In this document: in pieces, positions 1-10,900 of the stretch
Numbering within the stretch: position 1 is the stretch's first letter
How the letters are laid out: each line of letters starts with the position of its first letter
Assembly (NCBI GenBank): GCA_027579435.1
Contig: JANBPK010000776.1
Span: forward strand, 62,001-126,000
Reading direction: 5' to 3'
DNA: 64,000 nucleotides
Source: Candolleomyces eurysporus
Taxonomy: Eukaryota; Basidiomycota; Agaricomycetes; Agaricales; Psathyrellaceae
Translations under genes and position numbers: made by a program
The notes under the pieces: model-generated
Told to the model about the DNA's origin: nothing
The model's database searches: none
Seen by the model: only the letters and a program-made list of their open reading frames with translations

Positions 1-1524
1 GAACTGCAAGATCCCAGCTGCCCCCACCCACGGTCCTTCGCCCAAGTTTCCTGTTTTTGGAGGGTCACATCCCTCGCCTCTCCACGACTATGGAGTCAGA
101 TACCACCGATCGTGGCGGGATGGAATGACACCACTTCCAAATGGTCGAAAAGAATCCAATGCATACGCCTATTTCTCCAACGCTCGAAAGACCAGCTTCT
201 ATCCTTTTCCCTCACTTCGCACCACATTTTTGAGGCCGGCACACCACCTTGGAAATCCATGCAGCTCGTTGTTTCGACGCTCCTAGAAGATTCGTACAGA
301 TGGGGCAGTATATCTTTAGCTCTCCACGCAGATTTTCTCCCCATTTTCTCGAAGATTCGAGGGAAGATCCCGATGCTTCACACCCTGCGTTTCACAGCCC
401 AGGGGCAGTCCCCGTTCAACATCCCTTATTTTGATAACGCTCCATCGCTGCGCCACGTTATCATCGACTGCCAGGACTCCAGAGAGCCGAGTTATAACTT
501 CGGAAGTAGATGGACCTTTACCCTCCCGTGGTCACAGCTGGAAACCTACACCGAGGATTCTTCGTATAACATAGGCTTCTCCCAGGTCTTATCCAGTCCG
601 TCAACCAATTTGACCTCTATCAAAGTCACAACTTCCCGATTCGACTCTACCAACACCCAAATTTTCGCCAAACACAACAAGTTGACTCACCTGTTCATTG
701 ACAACAGCGACCCGATCCCTGCTAGGCGGTTTTTCGCCAGAGATCTTGAGCTCCCCAGCCTCACAGATCTCCATATCGCCTACAAGAAGTCAACTATTGC
801 TCCTTCTCTCGAAGACGTGACCTCACTCATTATTCGGTCAGAGTGCTCATTGCAGCGCCTTTCTCTCCTTGGACTCGTCATCCAACCTGGCGGCCTCTCT
901 TCTCTGCTTCAGCATTGTGGGGATCTTCGAGATCTCTGTATCGATTCCATCCCTTTGGTAGATCTCAGTCAGTTGATTCTCGAGGAAGGATCGAACGAAG
1001 TGCTCGTTCCAAAATTACTCAAACTCTCAATTCATTATCCTTTGGGCTTCGCCATCGCGCCTGACGTACTTGACTGCCGGCTCTTCGATCAACTTGCTCG
1101 GTCTCGTGTGGACCTCCCCAGTCACTCCAACAAGACTGGTTCAGGATCAAGCGACCGATTATCCGTACAGCCTGTTCAAATTTCCATCCGATTTATGGCA
1201 GCTATCGTCCGCCATTACATCTTTGAACAGCTGGAGAACTTGCCACATATTCAAGGCCCGGACCCCGAATTGGTCAGGAAGGTCACGAATTGGGCGACAG
1301 TAATTAAAAGGGAAATCCGCCAGCAGAAAGAATGGGATAAGTGGCCCTGGAAACGTGCATCGCTTTGGGGATGCTCGCCTCGCAAATCTGGAGACGGTGC
1401 CGATTTCAAGAGAGTCTTGCAAGAGATGGAGGCTTTTAACCCGAGTGAGGGGATGAACTTAACAGTGGTACTTGTAAGCGAACCCTTAGATCTCTCGTCG
1501 CTCCCTTGGTTCATTCATTCATGA
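1..1524 (+). CDS. F-box/LRR-like protein, 5' partial (tandem copy 1)
   Basis: The frame is open from base 1, so the start lies outside the window; the stop is at 1522-1524. About 507 codons are visible. The protein closely resembles the one at 2687-4340, sharing stretches such as LASPRLWSQIPPIV early and RKSGDGADFKRVLQEMEAFN near the end. The N-terminal F-box present in copy 2 would fall just off the left edge. The rest is made of Leu-rich segments typical of the large basidiomycete F-box/LRR families, which are thought to select targets for SCF ubiquitin ligases. No target can be inferred. Unlike copy 2, this copy has no internal stop or frame break, so it may be the functional one. The family call rests on resemblance to the neighbour and general style. 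Confidence 0.8.
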   Translation, partial: ELQDPSCPHPRSFAQVSCFWRVTSLASPRLWSQIPPIVAGWNDTTSKWSKRIQCIRLFLQRSKDQLLSFSLTSHHIFEAGTPPWKSMQLVVSTLLEDSYRWGSISLALHADFLPIFSKIRGKIPMLHTLRFTAQGQSPFNIPYFDNAPSLRHVIIDCQDSREPSYNFGSRWTFTLPWSQLETYTEDSSYNIGFSQVLSSPSTNLTSIKVTTSRFDSTNTQIFAKHNKLTHLFIDNSDPIPARRFFARDLELPSLTDLHIAYKKSTIAPSLEDVTSLIIRSECSLQRLSLLGLVIQPGGLSSLLQHCGDLRDLCIDSIPLVDLSQLILEEGSNEVLVPKLLKLSIHYPLGFAIAPDVLDCRLFDQLARSRVDLPSHSNKTGSGSSDRLSVQPVQISIRFMAAIVRHYIFEQLENLPHIQGPDPELVRKVTNWATVIKREIRQQKEWDKWPWKRASLWGCSPRKSGDGADFKRVLQEMEAFNPSEGMNLTVVLVSEPLDLSSLPWFIHS

Positions 1525-1959
1525 CTTATGATAGAGGCAAAGGCTGCATGAATACTTAGATGCATTAGTCGGCTCACTCAATGCCAGAAGATCCCTCATC
1601 TCAGGCGCCTTCGCCTTCGACAGCACATCGAAAATGGCTAGAAAAGTGGGATCTGAGTGGAAAGCCATCCTGATAAATCATGCAATTGAGCATCGGCGAT
1701 GGGTCTGTAGTGGGTCCCTGGACCTCTTTTACCTTCCTGCGAATGATGGTGGGTGCTCATCTTGATTTCCCAATTTCAAGTCAGTGCTAAATAAACGTTG
1801 GGACCGTTCAGAGAGGCGAACGGCTGAGACAGGTTGGGAACTTGTAACGCGTTTCAATCATTAGGGCGACATCATAGTCATCGGAGTTTGGGGCTTTGTG
1901 ATAGATATGGCTACTGGGACACGTATTCGGACAAGATTCGACTTTTTATCCTACTACCA

Positions 1960-2049
1960 CTAAGTATTCAAACACGCTGCACAGTCGGACTGCTCAGGTA
2001 AAATCAACCCTTTGTGCCAATTTGTAAATTGTCTCCCTATCAGATCCAC
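1960..2049 (-). pseudogene. C-terminal remnant of the antisense F-box gene
   Basis: Read on the minus strand, this stretch encodes GRQFTNWHKGLILPEQ, then SDCAACLNT and a stop at 1960-1962. It matches the end of the intact minus-strand F-box gene at 4754-6644 (GRQITHWHEGLVLPEE, then SDCAACLNASR). The match stops near 2049. It is therefore a tail fragment carried along when the neighbouring plus-strand F-box gene was duplicated. Confidence 0.75.
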
Positions 2050-2073
2050 CTACTCCCTGATATGAAGCTCCGT

Positions 2074-2460
2074 CTACCCACAGAACGACGATGGGTTCGC
2101 GAGACTTGGGAGGTTGTGACTGATACCGTCAAACCGTCCGAGATGCCTTGGTTGTAGGAGAGTGAAACTAAGGGAACTCGAGGTTTTTTCTGCAATGCCT
2201 CTGTGCAATATTTCAACAGCCCGAAGCAGGATTTCGTTGCAATTTCGAGTCCCCTGGCATAACCCCTGTCGGCAACAGCCGTTGACACGCTCGAAATCCT
2301 CAGGCCCCCCTTCGGTAAGCTTACTCAATGCGACGAGCGTCCTGTACCCTACGCTCATGACATTCGACATTCTCTGAAGCCGCATTCCAGTCCTCACAAG
2401 AAGAAGAGCTGTCTCAGTCAGAATAACTTGTGAATTCTCTATCTCGGAACGCTGGATCAA
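2074..2460 (-). other. Unidentified open frame, probably a gene remnant
   Basis: An open frame of about 128 codons lies between the tandem F-box copies. It begins with a non-ATG codon and I found no ATG in the open stretch upstream. The middle part (SVGYRTLVALSKL, then CCRQGLCQG) looks helical and more protein-like than chance. I do not recognise a family. It could be an exon or relic of an older gene split by the duplication, or noise. Confidence 0.2.
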
Positions 2461-2686
2461 CCGGCGATGTCGCGGTCCCGAGCACCGAGCAAGAACATTG
2501 AAGACGTCTACGAGACGGACCTTGATGATACCACAGACCCCGAGGATCAGTCAACCTGAACGATAACCCCCGAGTCCTGGAGCGGCTCCGAACCCAGTAC
2601 GTTCAACAAAACGGTCTCTGACTTAGATTTCAACCTAACCTCATCGTGTACAGCGGCCCCAGAACATATCTGTGTACTTCATTCTA

Positions 2687-4340
2687 ATGCCAACCCCCAA
2701 CGCCGTGTCAAATGGTTGCAATGCTGTTTCCGAGGTCCCACCCGAAGTCTTAGAAGTCATTTTCTTCTGGGTGGTTCAAGCCGAATTGCAAGATCCCAGC
2801 TGCCCCCACCCGCGGTCCTTCGCCCAAGTTTCCAGTTTTTGGAGGGCCACATCCATCGCCTCTCCACGACTATGGGGCCAGATACCACCCATTGTGGCTG
2901 GATGGGATGACAGTCCTTCGAAATGGCCGAAAACGATCGAATGCATACGCCTGTTTCTCCAGCGCTCGAAAAGCCAGCTTCTATCCTTTTCCATCACCTC
3001 TCACCATATTTATAAGGCCAACACACTACCTTGGACATCCATGCAGCTTATTCTGTCGACGTTGCTCGACCATTCACACAGATGGGGCAGCATATCTCTA
3101 GATCTCCAAGCAGGTTTTCTCCCCATTTTCTCGGACATTCGAGGAAAGATTCCGAAGCTTCATACTCTGCGCTTCGCGATCAAGGGAGAAGAGGACCCAT
3201 TCAACATCACTTACTTTGATAAAGCGCCAGCACTGCGCCACGTTACCACCCACTGCCGGGACTACAGAGATTTGATAGGCCAACGCCAGNAAAAAATGGA
3301 CCTTTACTCTCCCGTGGTCACAGCTAGAGACCTATACGGAAGATTCCTCGTATAGCATGGGCATTTCCCATGTCTTATCCAACTCATCGACGGATTTGAC
3401 CTCTATCAAGCTCACAACATCCCGATTCAAACCTGAAAGTATCCAAAACTTTGCCAAACACGACAAACTGACTCACCTATTCATCGACAACAACGATCCA
3501 ATCCCTACTAGGGGCTTTTTCGCGAGAGATCTTGACCTTCCTAGCCTCACAGATCTCCATATCGCCTACAGGACGTCAATTGTTGCTCCATCTCTCGAAG
3601 ACGTAACGTCACTCATTATTCGGTCAGGTTGCTCTTTGCAGCGCCTCTCTCTCATTGGGCTCGTAATCCGATCCGGTGCCCTCTCTTCTCTGCTTCAGCA
3701 TTGCAAAGCTCTCGAAGATCTCTGTATCGATTTCATCCCTTCGACAGATCTCAATCAGTTGATTATCGAGGAAGGACCGAGCGANGTACTCGTGCCAAGA
3801 TTACTCAACCTCTCCATCCATTATCCCGTTCACTTCATCTTCGAGAACAGCACGTCTAAAGTACTTGACTGCCGGCTGCTCGATCAAGTTGCCCGGTCTC
3901 GGGTGGACCTCCCCTGTCGCTCTAACACGAAGGGTTCAGGATCAAGCGACCAGATCTCCGTACAGCCTGTTATTTCCATCCGATTCGCCACATCTGCTGT
4001 CCGCCACTTTATTTTCGAACAGTTGGAGGATTGGCCGCGCATCCAGAGCTCCGACTCTGAGCTGGTCAGGAAGGTCACTAATTGGACGGCCGTTCTTAAA
4101 CGGGAAGCCCGCCAGCAAAAGGAACCTGTACAGCAGCCCTGGAAACGTGCATCGCTCTGGGGATCCTCGCCTCGCAAGTCCGGAGACGGTGACGATTTCA
4201 AGAAAGTCTTGCAGGAGATGGAGGCTGTCAACCCGAGCGAGGGGGTGAACTTGACCTTGGTGCATGTAAGAGAACCCTTAGGTCTCTTGGCGCCTTCTCG
4301 GTATATTCATTCATTCATGACAGAGGAATGCGCTATATGA
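2687..4340 (+). pseudogene. F-box/LRR-like protein, tandem copy 2, with one frameshift
   Basis: The ATG at 2687 is followed by an F-box-like segment, VPPEVLEVIFFWVV, then Leu-rich repeats like copy 1. The stop is at 4338-4340. Near 3290 the frame breaks beside an N and a run of A; upstream reads to a stop at 3355 while the homologous frame resumes at 3297 (WTFTLPWSQLETYTED). The break coincides with an ambiguous base, so it may be a sequence error, in which case the gene is intact at about 550 residues. A second N lies at 3785. A GTACGT donor at 2597 and an acceptor ending at 2653 hint at an upstream intron, but the upstream frame has a stop, so I kept the ATG at 2687. Confidence 0.7.
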
Positions 4341-4840
4341 ATCCTTGGATATACTACTTGGCTCACTGAATACCGGACGATCCTTCGTCCCAGGCAACTT
4401 CGTCTTCCATGGCACGTCGAAAATGGCTAAAAAAAGTGCTATCCGAGTGGAAAGCCATCCTGATAAACCATGCAATTGAAACTCGGCGATGGGTCCTTAG
4501 TGGAGAGCTGGACCTCTTTTACCTTCCTGCGAATGATGGTGGGTGCTCATCTTAATTTCCCAGTTTCGAATCAGTACTAAAATAAACGTTGGGACCGTTC
4601 AGAGAGGCGAACGACTGAGGCAGGTTGGGAAATTGTAACGGGTATCAATCATTAGGGCGACATAGTCATCGGTGTTTTGGGTTTCGGGTTTCGGGATAGA
4701 TATAGCTATCGGGACACATATTTATATTCGGACAATATTCGTCATTTATCCTACTACCGTGAAGCGTTCAAACACGCGGCACAGTCCGATTCTTCAGGCA
4801 ATACCAACCCTTCGTGCCAATGGGTAATTTGTCTTCCCAT
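2783..4840 (+). repeat. Tandem duplication unit, copy 2
   Basis: Second copy of the unit described at 1-2049. Its right end reaches into the last coding bases of the intact antisense F-box gene. Coding and flanking parts have diverged clearly, so the duplication is not recent. Confidence 0.85.
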
Positions 4841-6644
4841 GGGCTCCACCCAACGTACGGGAGCCTTGGACGTGCGAACCGTCAAATCCAGTCCTTCCTT
4901 GACTTCTTCTTTCAAGTTACTCTCCACCGTCGCCAGTAGGTTCTCATGACCCGTGGGCAGGAACAGAGAGACCTTCTTGAGCTGGGATATCGTATCCAAC
5001 GGCCTCCACCTGTCCTTCACCATCCCCGTGAATCCGCCCGCCGTAAGCACTAGGAACACTGCGACACTGGGACCGGTCCTCGTTTTCGTTCTATCTGGAC
5101 TATCATCTCCATCGGTCCCAAAACTTGGGCCCGAACTAGAGCTTGAGTTTGGGATGCAGTCGATGACGAACTCTTCGAGAGATGGTACCAGCGCAAAGCC
5201 GTTCCAATCGACCTGGAATTGCTCAAAGATCCTATCATAGTTCGTCGATACGCCTATCGTCAACGACAGGAGGCTTGGTGTCAGGATTAGGATTTCGATG
5301 ATGTTCTTCGCAGGGGTCTCCCACGAGAGAGGACAGAGGGAGAGAGAGGTGAGGTTATTCAGGGTATTTTGGATATTGTGCAGATCGAAAAATGCATGAT
5401 TACGAGAGAGGGAGAGACGTTGCTGATAAGCTCCCAATCGGAGGTGTTGGAGTTGGGGAAAGCCATACGGTTCAAAGGCCACGGCAGCGAGATAGTCGTC
5501 GCTGGTTTGGAATATTAGGGTAAGATCGGATAGTGTAGGGTGTTGAGAAACAGGATGGACCTGGAAAGGATCGTCATCGGAAAGTTCGACTGCGATATAG
5601 AATATCCCCTGTTCCAGAGACGCCAATTTAGGGAAAAACTGCTTCCACTCCTCAATGCGCAACCACGAGGTAATCGCAACATGGGTTAGATTCTTCCAAG
5701 GTATGGCGTAGGTGTCGAGGATGCCTCTGGATAACATATGCCCGTAACGGAACGACAGGCGCCGCAATGCCTTCAGCCGTTCTGGAGAGAAGATTCCGAT
5801 TTCCTCCTGACTCGGGTCGCTTGCGGCTCTTGAATACAGCACAAGGGACTCGACCTTACGAAAGGCATTTGGGTTCCAAAGCTCCGCGGGTGTACCGAGT
5901 CCATGGAGTAGAGGATTGAGAATATCGGATCGCAGGGCAAGATTCTTAATTTCGATATCCTCGTTGTTGAATACTGGGGTAATAACGGACTTCACATGAC
6001 CCAGTTGAGGGTACAGGGAGACTGCGTCGATGTCGAGAGATTTCGGAAGTTCTTTGGATCGTCCGTAGTGGCTCTTTACCATCTCGCGGAACGAGGTGGC
6101 ATTCGGTATTTGTAGCCTTGAAAACGAAAAACTGCGAATGGAGAACGACGTCCATAGCGACGGCATATCCAGTGCAATTCTCCTCCATCTCCTACAGACG
6201 TATATCAGGGAGTGCGGCGGTTGGTTCGAATACGTCGACGAATGCCGTACGCAAGCCCCGAAGGCGCTGGGGATGGAGTACGAGAAAATGATCTGCAGGA
6301 TCTCTGTCGGAATGGAAACAGAGAGCTGGAGGAGTCGTTTACAGTTTGAAATGTCCCTCTCTGCTTTCATCGCGGAAACCTCCAGCCGTCCCTTCCTCTC
6401 CAGAAGCTCGGAAAGCTGCTGAGAAATCGCTTCCATTTCCTTGCGCTGCTGTTCTAGCGAATTCTCTTGCTGGGAAACATATTCCTTCACAAAGGCTTCC
6501 TGAGAATGAGTAAGGGGTTCATTGGAGAGTAAGAGTTCATCCAGCTCTGTAGGGGTAAGCTGGGGATCCTATAACAGGCCGAACCCAGCGCATCGGATCA
6601 GTGGGAAACCAAACGAGTAGACCATGACATACCTTCGAGGCCAT
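4754..6644 (-). CDS. F-box protein with N-terminal coiled coil
   Basis: The main exon runs from 6568 to the stop at 4754-4756. A 12-nt first exon at 6633-6644 encodes only MASK. The intron between (6569-6632) starts GTATGT and ends TTATAG, and the join gives MASKDPQLTPTELDELLLSN, a start typical of basidiomycete F-box proteins. About 608 residues result. Residues 30-80 form a charged coiled coil, followed by the F-box-like SVSIPTEILQIIFSYSIP and a VCRRWRRIALDMPSLWTSFS motif, then Leu-rich segments. The likely role is substrate choice for an SCF ubiquitin ligase; the target is unknown. It is convergent with the tandem F-box pair, and a fragment of its 3' end sits at 1960-2049. Frame and splice sites are intact. 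Confidence 0.85.
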
Positions 6645-6970
6645 GGGCTATACTAGCTTGCGTCGCGTCGCAGCTGTTTCTCGCATGAACACAGGTAGCA
6701 GGATGAAAGAAAGAGTCAAGAAAGGATGAGTGGTTCAAGATCGGTCTCAGACTATACACTGCACAGCCTCTCTGAGAAATGGCATGTCGGATGCAGGGTG
6801 GCAAACAGCAGGCATGTACAACAATGTCATCATACTTGTCGCTTGACGAGGTAGCTTTCAAGTTGATACGGTCTAACTGATCAGATATTAAGACGCGATG
6901 CCGCTGTCAAGCTGATATATTGTCCATCTGTTCGAATTGTTGTATTCACGGCACAAACAAATCATGTGTT
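6645..6970. other. Intergenic, no gene seen
   Basis: This 326-bp stretch lies upstream of the antisense F-box gene and downstream of the Ohr gene, both on the minus strand. Short open frames here lack splice or family support. I take it as promoter and 3' sequence. Confidence 0.5.
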
Positions 6971-7661
6971 CTACTTGCGGTTGAGGTTAACCACAATGCT
7001 CTCGCTTACTGCACGGCTGTAGGGGCACGTCTAGAACCATCCCTATGAGTACAACTTTCAAGGAAGTCATTTAAAAGGTAAATTCACCTGGTGCGCAGCT
7101 TCGAGCAACTCCTGGTCTACACCCTCGACCGTAAGGTCAACAGCGAGCCCCAAACCGGGCCTCTCGTTGGGAGGTCCAATATGAACCTGGGCATGGACGA
7201 CGGCGTTCTTTCCTTGGTCCTGTTTACCCAGCTCGCGAGCTTTGAATTGAATAGCTCCCAAGAAGCAACCTAATGGAATAGAAACCCGTATCAGTCTTGC
7301 ATGACGCGCAACGAAATGAAGTGCTGGGGAAATACGCACTGGCATATCCCATCGCAAACAATTGCTCTGGGTTGTGGCCCTTCCCCGTTCCCCCAAGTTC
7401 TTTGGGCGCAGCAAGGTCAAGCTCCAAATCATTGGATTCGACATGGCCGTTGCGTCCAGCGCCAGTTGCAGTAGCCTTGGCCGTGTACTAGGTAAGGATA
7501 GACGCGTTGTTGCGTTCGTTGATCATTACGTTGCTGCAGGTTCGAAGCATACTTACCTTTATTTCCTTCAGAGTGGAAAGGCTACGTGTCGCAGGGCGTC
7601 CAGCTGCGAGAAGCCTTGAAGAGACAACATTCCGTGAGGCGGCAACACGCAAGACGTTCAT
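6971..7661 (-). CDS. Ohr/OsmC-family organic hydroperoxide peroxidase
   Basis: Four exons (7557-7661, 7340-7487, 7088-7269, 6971-7030) join in frame to 164 residues, with introns of 57-70 nt. After an Arg-rich leader that looks like a mitochondrial targeting sequence come the Ohr landmarks: ELDLAAPKELGG, then GYASCFLGAI with the first catalytic Cys, and HQTCPYSRA with the second. In this family the two cysteines reduce organic hydroperoxides, classically recycled through lipoylated proteins. Both cysteines lie at or beside splice junctions, and only the spliced product restores them, which supports the exon calls. The stop TAG is at 6971-6973. Close matches are bacterial as well as fungal, so a bacterial origin is possible; four ordinary introns show full adaptation to the fungal genome. 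Confidence 0.92.
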
Positions 7662-7951
7662 GATGATGGTGGTTTGAGCTCAAGGGTGTTCGTGATCTCA
7701 TCGAATATATAGGGCCTGAATTGCAGGGCCGGGAATGTCAGCCATGATGCATGATGCATGATGCACGACATGACCATATGATCACCTATTTCCCCGTAAT
7801 GTTTTATAAGCATCCAAAGAACCAAAGGAAGCAGGAGGAGCATTTTATTACAACGAAGGCGTACATGCGATGGGTACATCGACAAAGCGGATAGCAACAA
7901 CAGTAAACACTTTAACACGACAGGGACACAAGGAAACAACGCCTCAGTCTA
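7662..7951. promoter_or_regulatory. Intergenic promoter region of the Ohr gene
   Basis: 290 bp between the Ohr start and the RSE1 stop. It holds a short direct repeat of ATGATGC near 7744-7763. No gene is seen. Confidence 0.4.
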
Positions 7952-10900
7952 TTAGAGCCCACTCGAAGTAACCCTCATCTGCTCCAACTTCTTCAGCACC
8001 TCCCCGACAGTCCGATCCGCACCTTCAGCAATCGCACTCTGCTTGGACGCTGGCAGGCTGGCAAACGTCTCGCAAAGATCCCCATCAACAACAGATTTGA
8101 CAGGTGCGTAATAGCCCCTCCACGCCAAGTGGTCTCTCCCAACAATGCTCACCATCTCCTGCCTCATATGCTCTTCCAACTTCTGGATGAATTCAACGTC
8201 TTCCTTCGAGACGAGCGGCACTAGGATACCGATCGTCCCATGAAGACCAGTATAAAGGAGGACCTCCCTTCCTCCAGCAACCAGCGACACCTTGTGTATC
8301 GACGTGATGAGGTCCCCGACATGGAAATGGCAGAGCATGTTAGTTTTGTGGGGTGCACCCATGAGGATGAGCTTTTCGTGCAGGACACCAGCACCTGTAG
8401 GATCTTCGTCCACTTGGTCCGACACCTTGGAGTCGAGGCGGTTGACGAAAATGTTCCCGAATCGATCACCGGCAGCAACAGTGTTGTAGTCCACCATGGT
8501 CGAAGCAGTAACCCATCTTGGCTGGGTATCATCAGCGAACGTGAGCAGTCGGTTTTCAGGTTCCTTGTATACGACGTATTGAATGGATTCTTGCATATCG
8601 CCGACAATGATCCGTGAGCCTTGGGTGGCGAGGGTGACGACAGCTGATGTGAATGCCTAGAGGTATGGTATCGTAAGTAACCACATCACAGCGACCTGGT
8701 AATGACGGATCGCACCTTATTCTCAACCTTGCGAAGCAGCTTCTTCTTGCCAATGTCATACAACCTCAGAGCCTTCCCCACACCAGCAACTAATCGCCCT
8801 TGGAACGCTAGAAGCGCAAGTGGCACATCATCCAGCTCCGTCTGCCAAATGTGTTAATTTCATGTTGAGGACACATGCTAGACCCAAAACGAACCTTATG
8901 CAGTAACTCCAGCCCAGTCCCGTCGTTTGTGAAGGTATACGTTCGCAGGTAACCGCTTGTACAGGTTCGAGGTGAAACAGTGGCATCCGCCGCAGTCCCA
9001 ACGACCAGATGCAACTCGTTCTTGCGAGCAGCGAAAGGAACGATGGCGATAGAGAAAACACCCTCGTTCCCGTCAATAGGAATAACAGATACCGTCGTTC
9101 CTTCCACGGGGTCAATGATTCGAATGTTCGCTGCCCATGTTCCCGCTGGTGCTTTTGGTCGACCAAAATCAATAGGTGGCAAGTTCACCACATCCTCATC
9201 AACCCGGGTCCCCTTTTCCTTCTATGAACGGAAGTTAGAAAGCCAGAAGGGGTGAAGAATGGAGATGTAGGGCATACCAGTTTCTGAATCTTCTCATGAG
9301 CAGCGGCATCGCTATATGTCCGATGGTCTCCCTCAATCAGATAGAAATATCGGTTTTCAGGATGGGTCACGAATTTGCGAGGCGTATACGATAGGGGAAC
9401 AATATCCTCCTTGAGTTTAGTCCCGAGCTTGGGTATCGTGAATATCCTGAGCGAATGCACCAGTCAGCCTCACCATCGAAGAATATGGTAAGACGAACAT
9501 ACCGTAGGATGTTGCCAGCAATACCAATCAACCCTTCGGGACTCAGCTCAGCTGAGAAGCCCCATGCATAGTCAAGGTTCTCGTAAATCAGAGGAGTGAA
9601 GTGCATCATGTTCTGGTGTGTATAGTTGATCCAAGACCTCGAAGAAAGTGCAAGGATAGCCGGATTCTTCTGGATTTGCACCCTTACCAACTTGATGGGA
9701 CGAGTACCAAGGAATCTACAACGGAGAAACGTTGAGCATCTTGCATACGAGAAGAACAGGGAAGAACGCACCGAGTTCGGGTGTCAGTCAACGAGCCATC
9801 CATTGGATCAAGAACTGTGCGGAGCAAAACCCCATTCTGCAGACCAATGTTTACGAACACGGTTGGCTGCGACTTGTTGATACTAGCATCCAACATCTCC
9901 GCGATACAGATTGACGAAGGCGGCGCTGTCAAGGCTTGTAAACTGATAGGAACCAAGGTGCTCTCCGGATCTAGCGAGACAATTCGAACGGTTTGATCTT
10001 CGCAGCCAACGGCCTATATACACGTTCATCAGAAATCGAGAGCATCAGGAGATAGAAGATGACACACCAGGTAGGGAGTACGTTGTCTTCCTTCAGGTAC
10101 CTCGGCGATACTCAAGGCGAGGATAGTGCTTCCCATGGCTCTCCGCTCTTGGTATTCGTTAAGTTGACCATCCAAATCCAATTCAAAGTATACTAACTCC
10201 GCAGAGCTCAAAGCGGCGACGACCTGCCTCTTGTTGGTGGTGGCAGTTACGATCGTCTTCCCTTGAGGTACTCGCCACTCGTTAACTCGCCCGTCTGCCA
10301 AGACGTGCCGAAGACCATGAGGGTGGACTTGTAATAGCGCGTCAGTTCCGATCTGTTGTACCGCGATTGTGGGTGAAGAAGAAAGGAAGCCGGTGTCTTG
10401 CACTTCTTCGATAGTCTCGCCAATAGATAAGACGAGTGTGCCGTTGACGAAGGAAAGGATGATGTACGAGTCATAAGGATCTGTGGGAATGTCTTCAGTC
10501 AACGATCCCAGTTGAGCCAGTATAGCGCGCTTACCCGCTTCTGTTTTTTTTGGTCGTCCAGACAGCATTCGGAATACCAGGAAGCTCTGAGCTGACGGCT
10601 TCTTCAACCTCGAGACCATGTCGCAGCGTTCTGAGGGTACTGCGCGCACCGCGACCGCAAGCAGCAAAAATTTGCGGTGTGTCGGAATTGGGGAGCAGGT
10701 TGAGAACCTTGGAATCGATGATGGGGTCCAACGATGGGAGAGTATCCGCTAGCATCAAATTGTCCAGGGGCCTGGGTTTGAAGAAAGCCCTGGGTAGCGG
10801 CGATGACGGATCCGCCATTCCATCCCCCGGATACCGTGTTGACACGAACTCTGGCTCGTCATCATCGTCGCCCAATTTCTGGAATTGGTAGAGGTGACTA

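Larger units (their letters stand above)
1..2049 (+). repeat. Tandem duplication unit, copy 1
   Basis: Bases 1 to about 2049 match about 2783 to 4840 in the same order: the F-box coding region, about 430 bp of 3' flank, and the last codons of an antisense gene. Shared flank landmarks include TAAACGTTGGGACCGTTCAG (near 1790 and 4583) and ATCCTACTAC (1949 and 4749). The offset is about 2.78 kb. The left end is cut by the window edge. Confidence 0.85.

Noticed and set aside
7740..7765. CRISPR-like or regulatory repeat array
   Set aside because: Only about three copies of a 7-bp unit with no spacers in a eukaryotic intergenic region.
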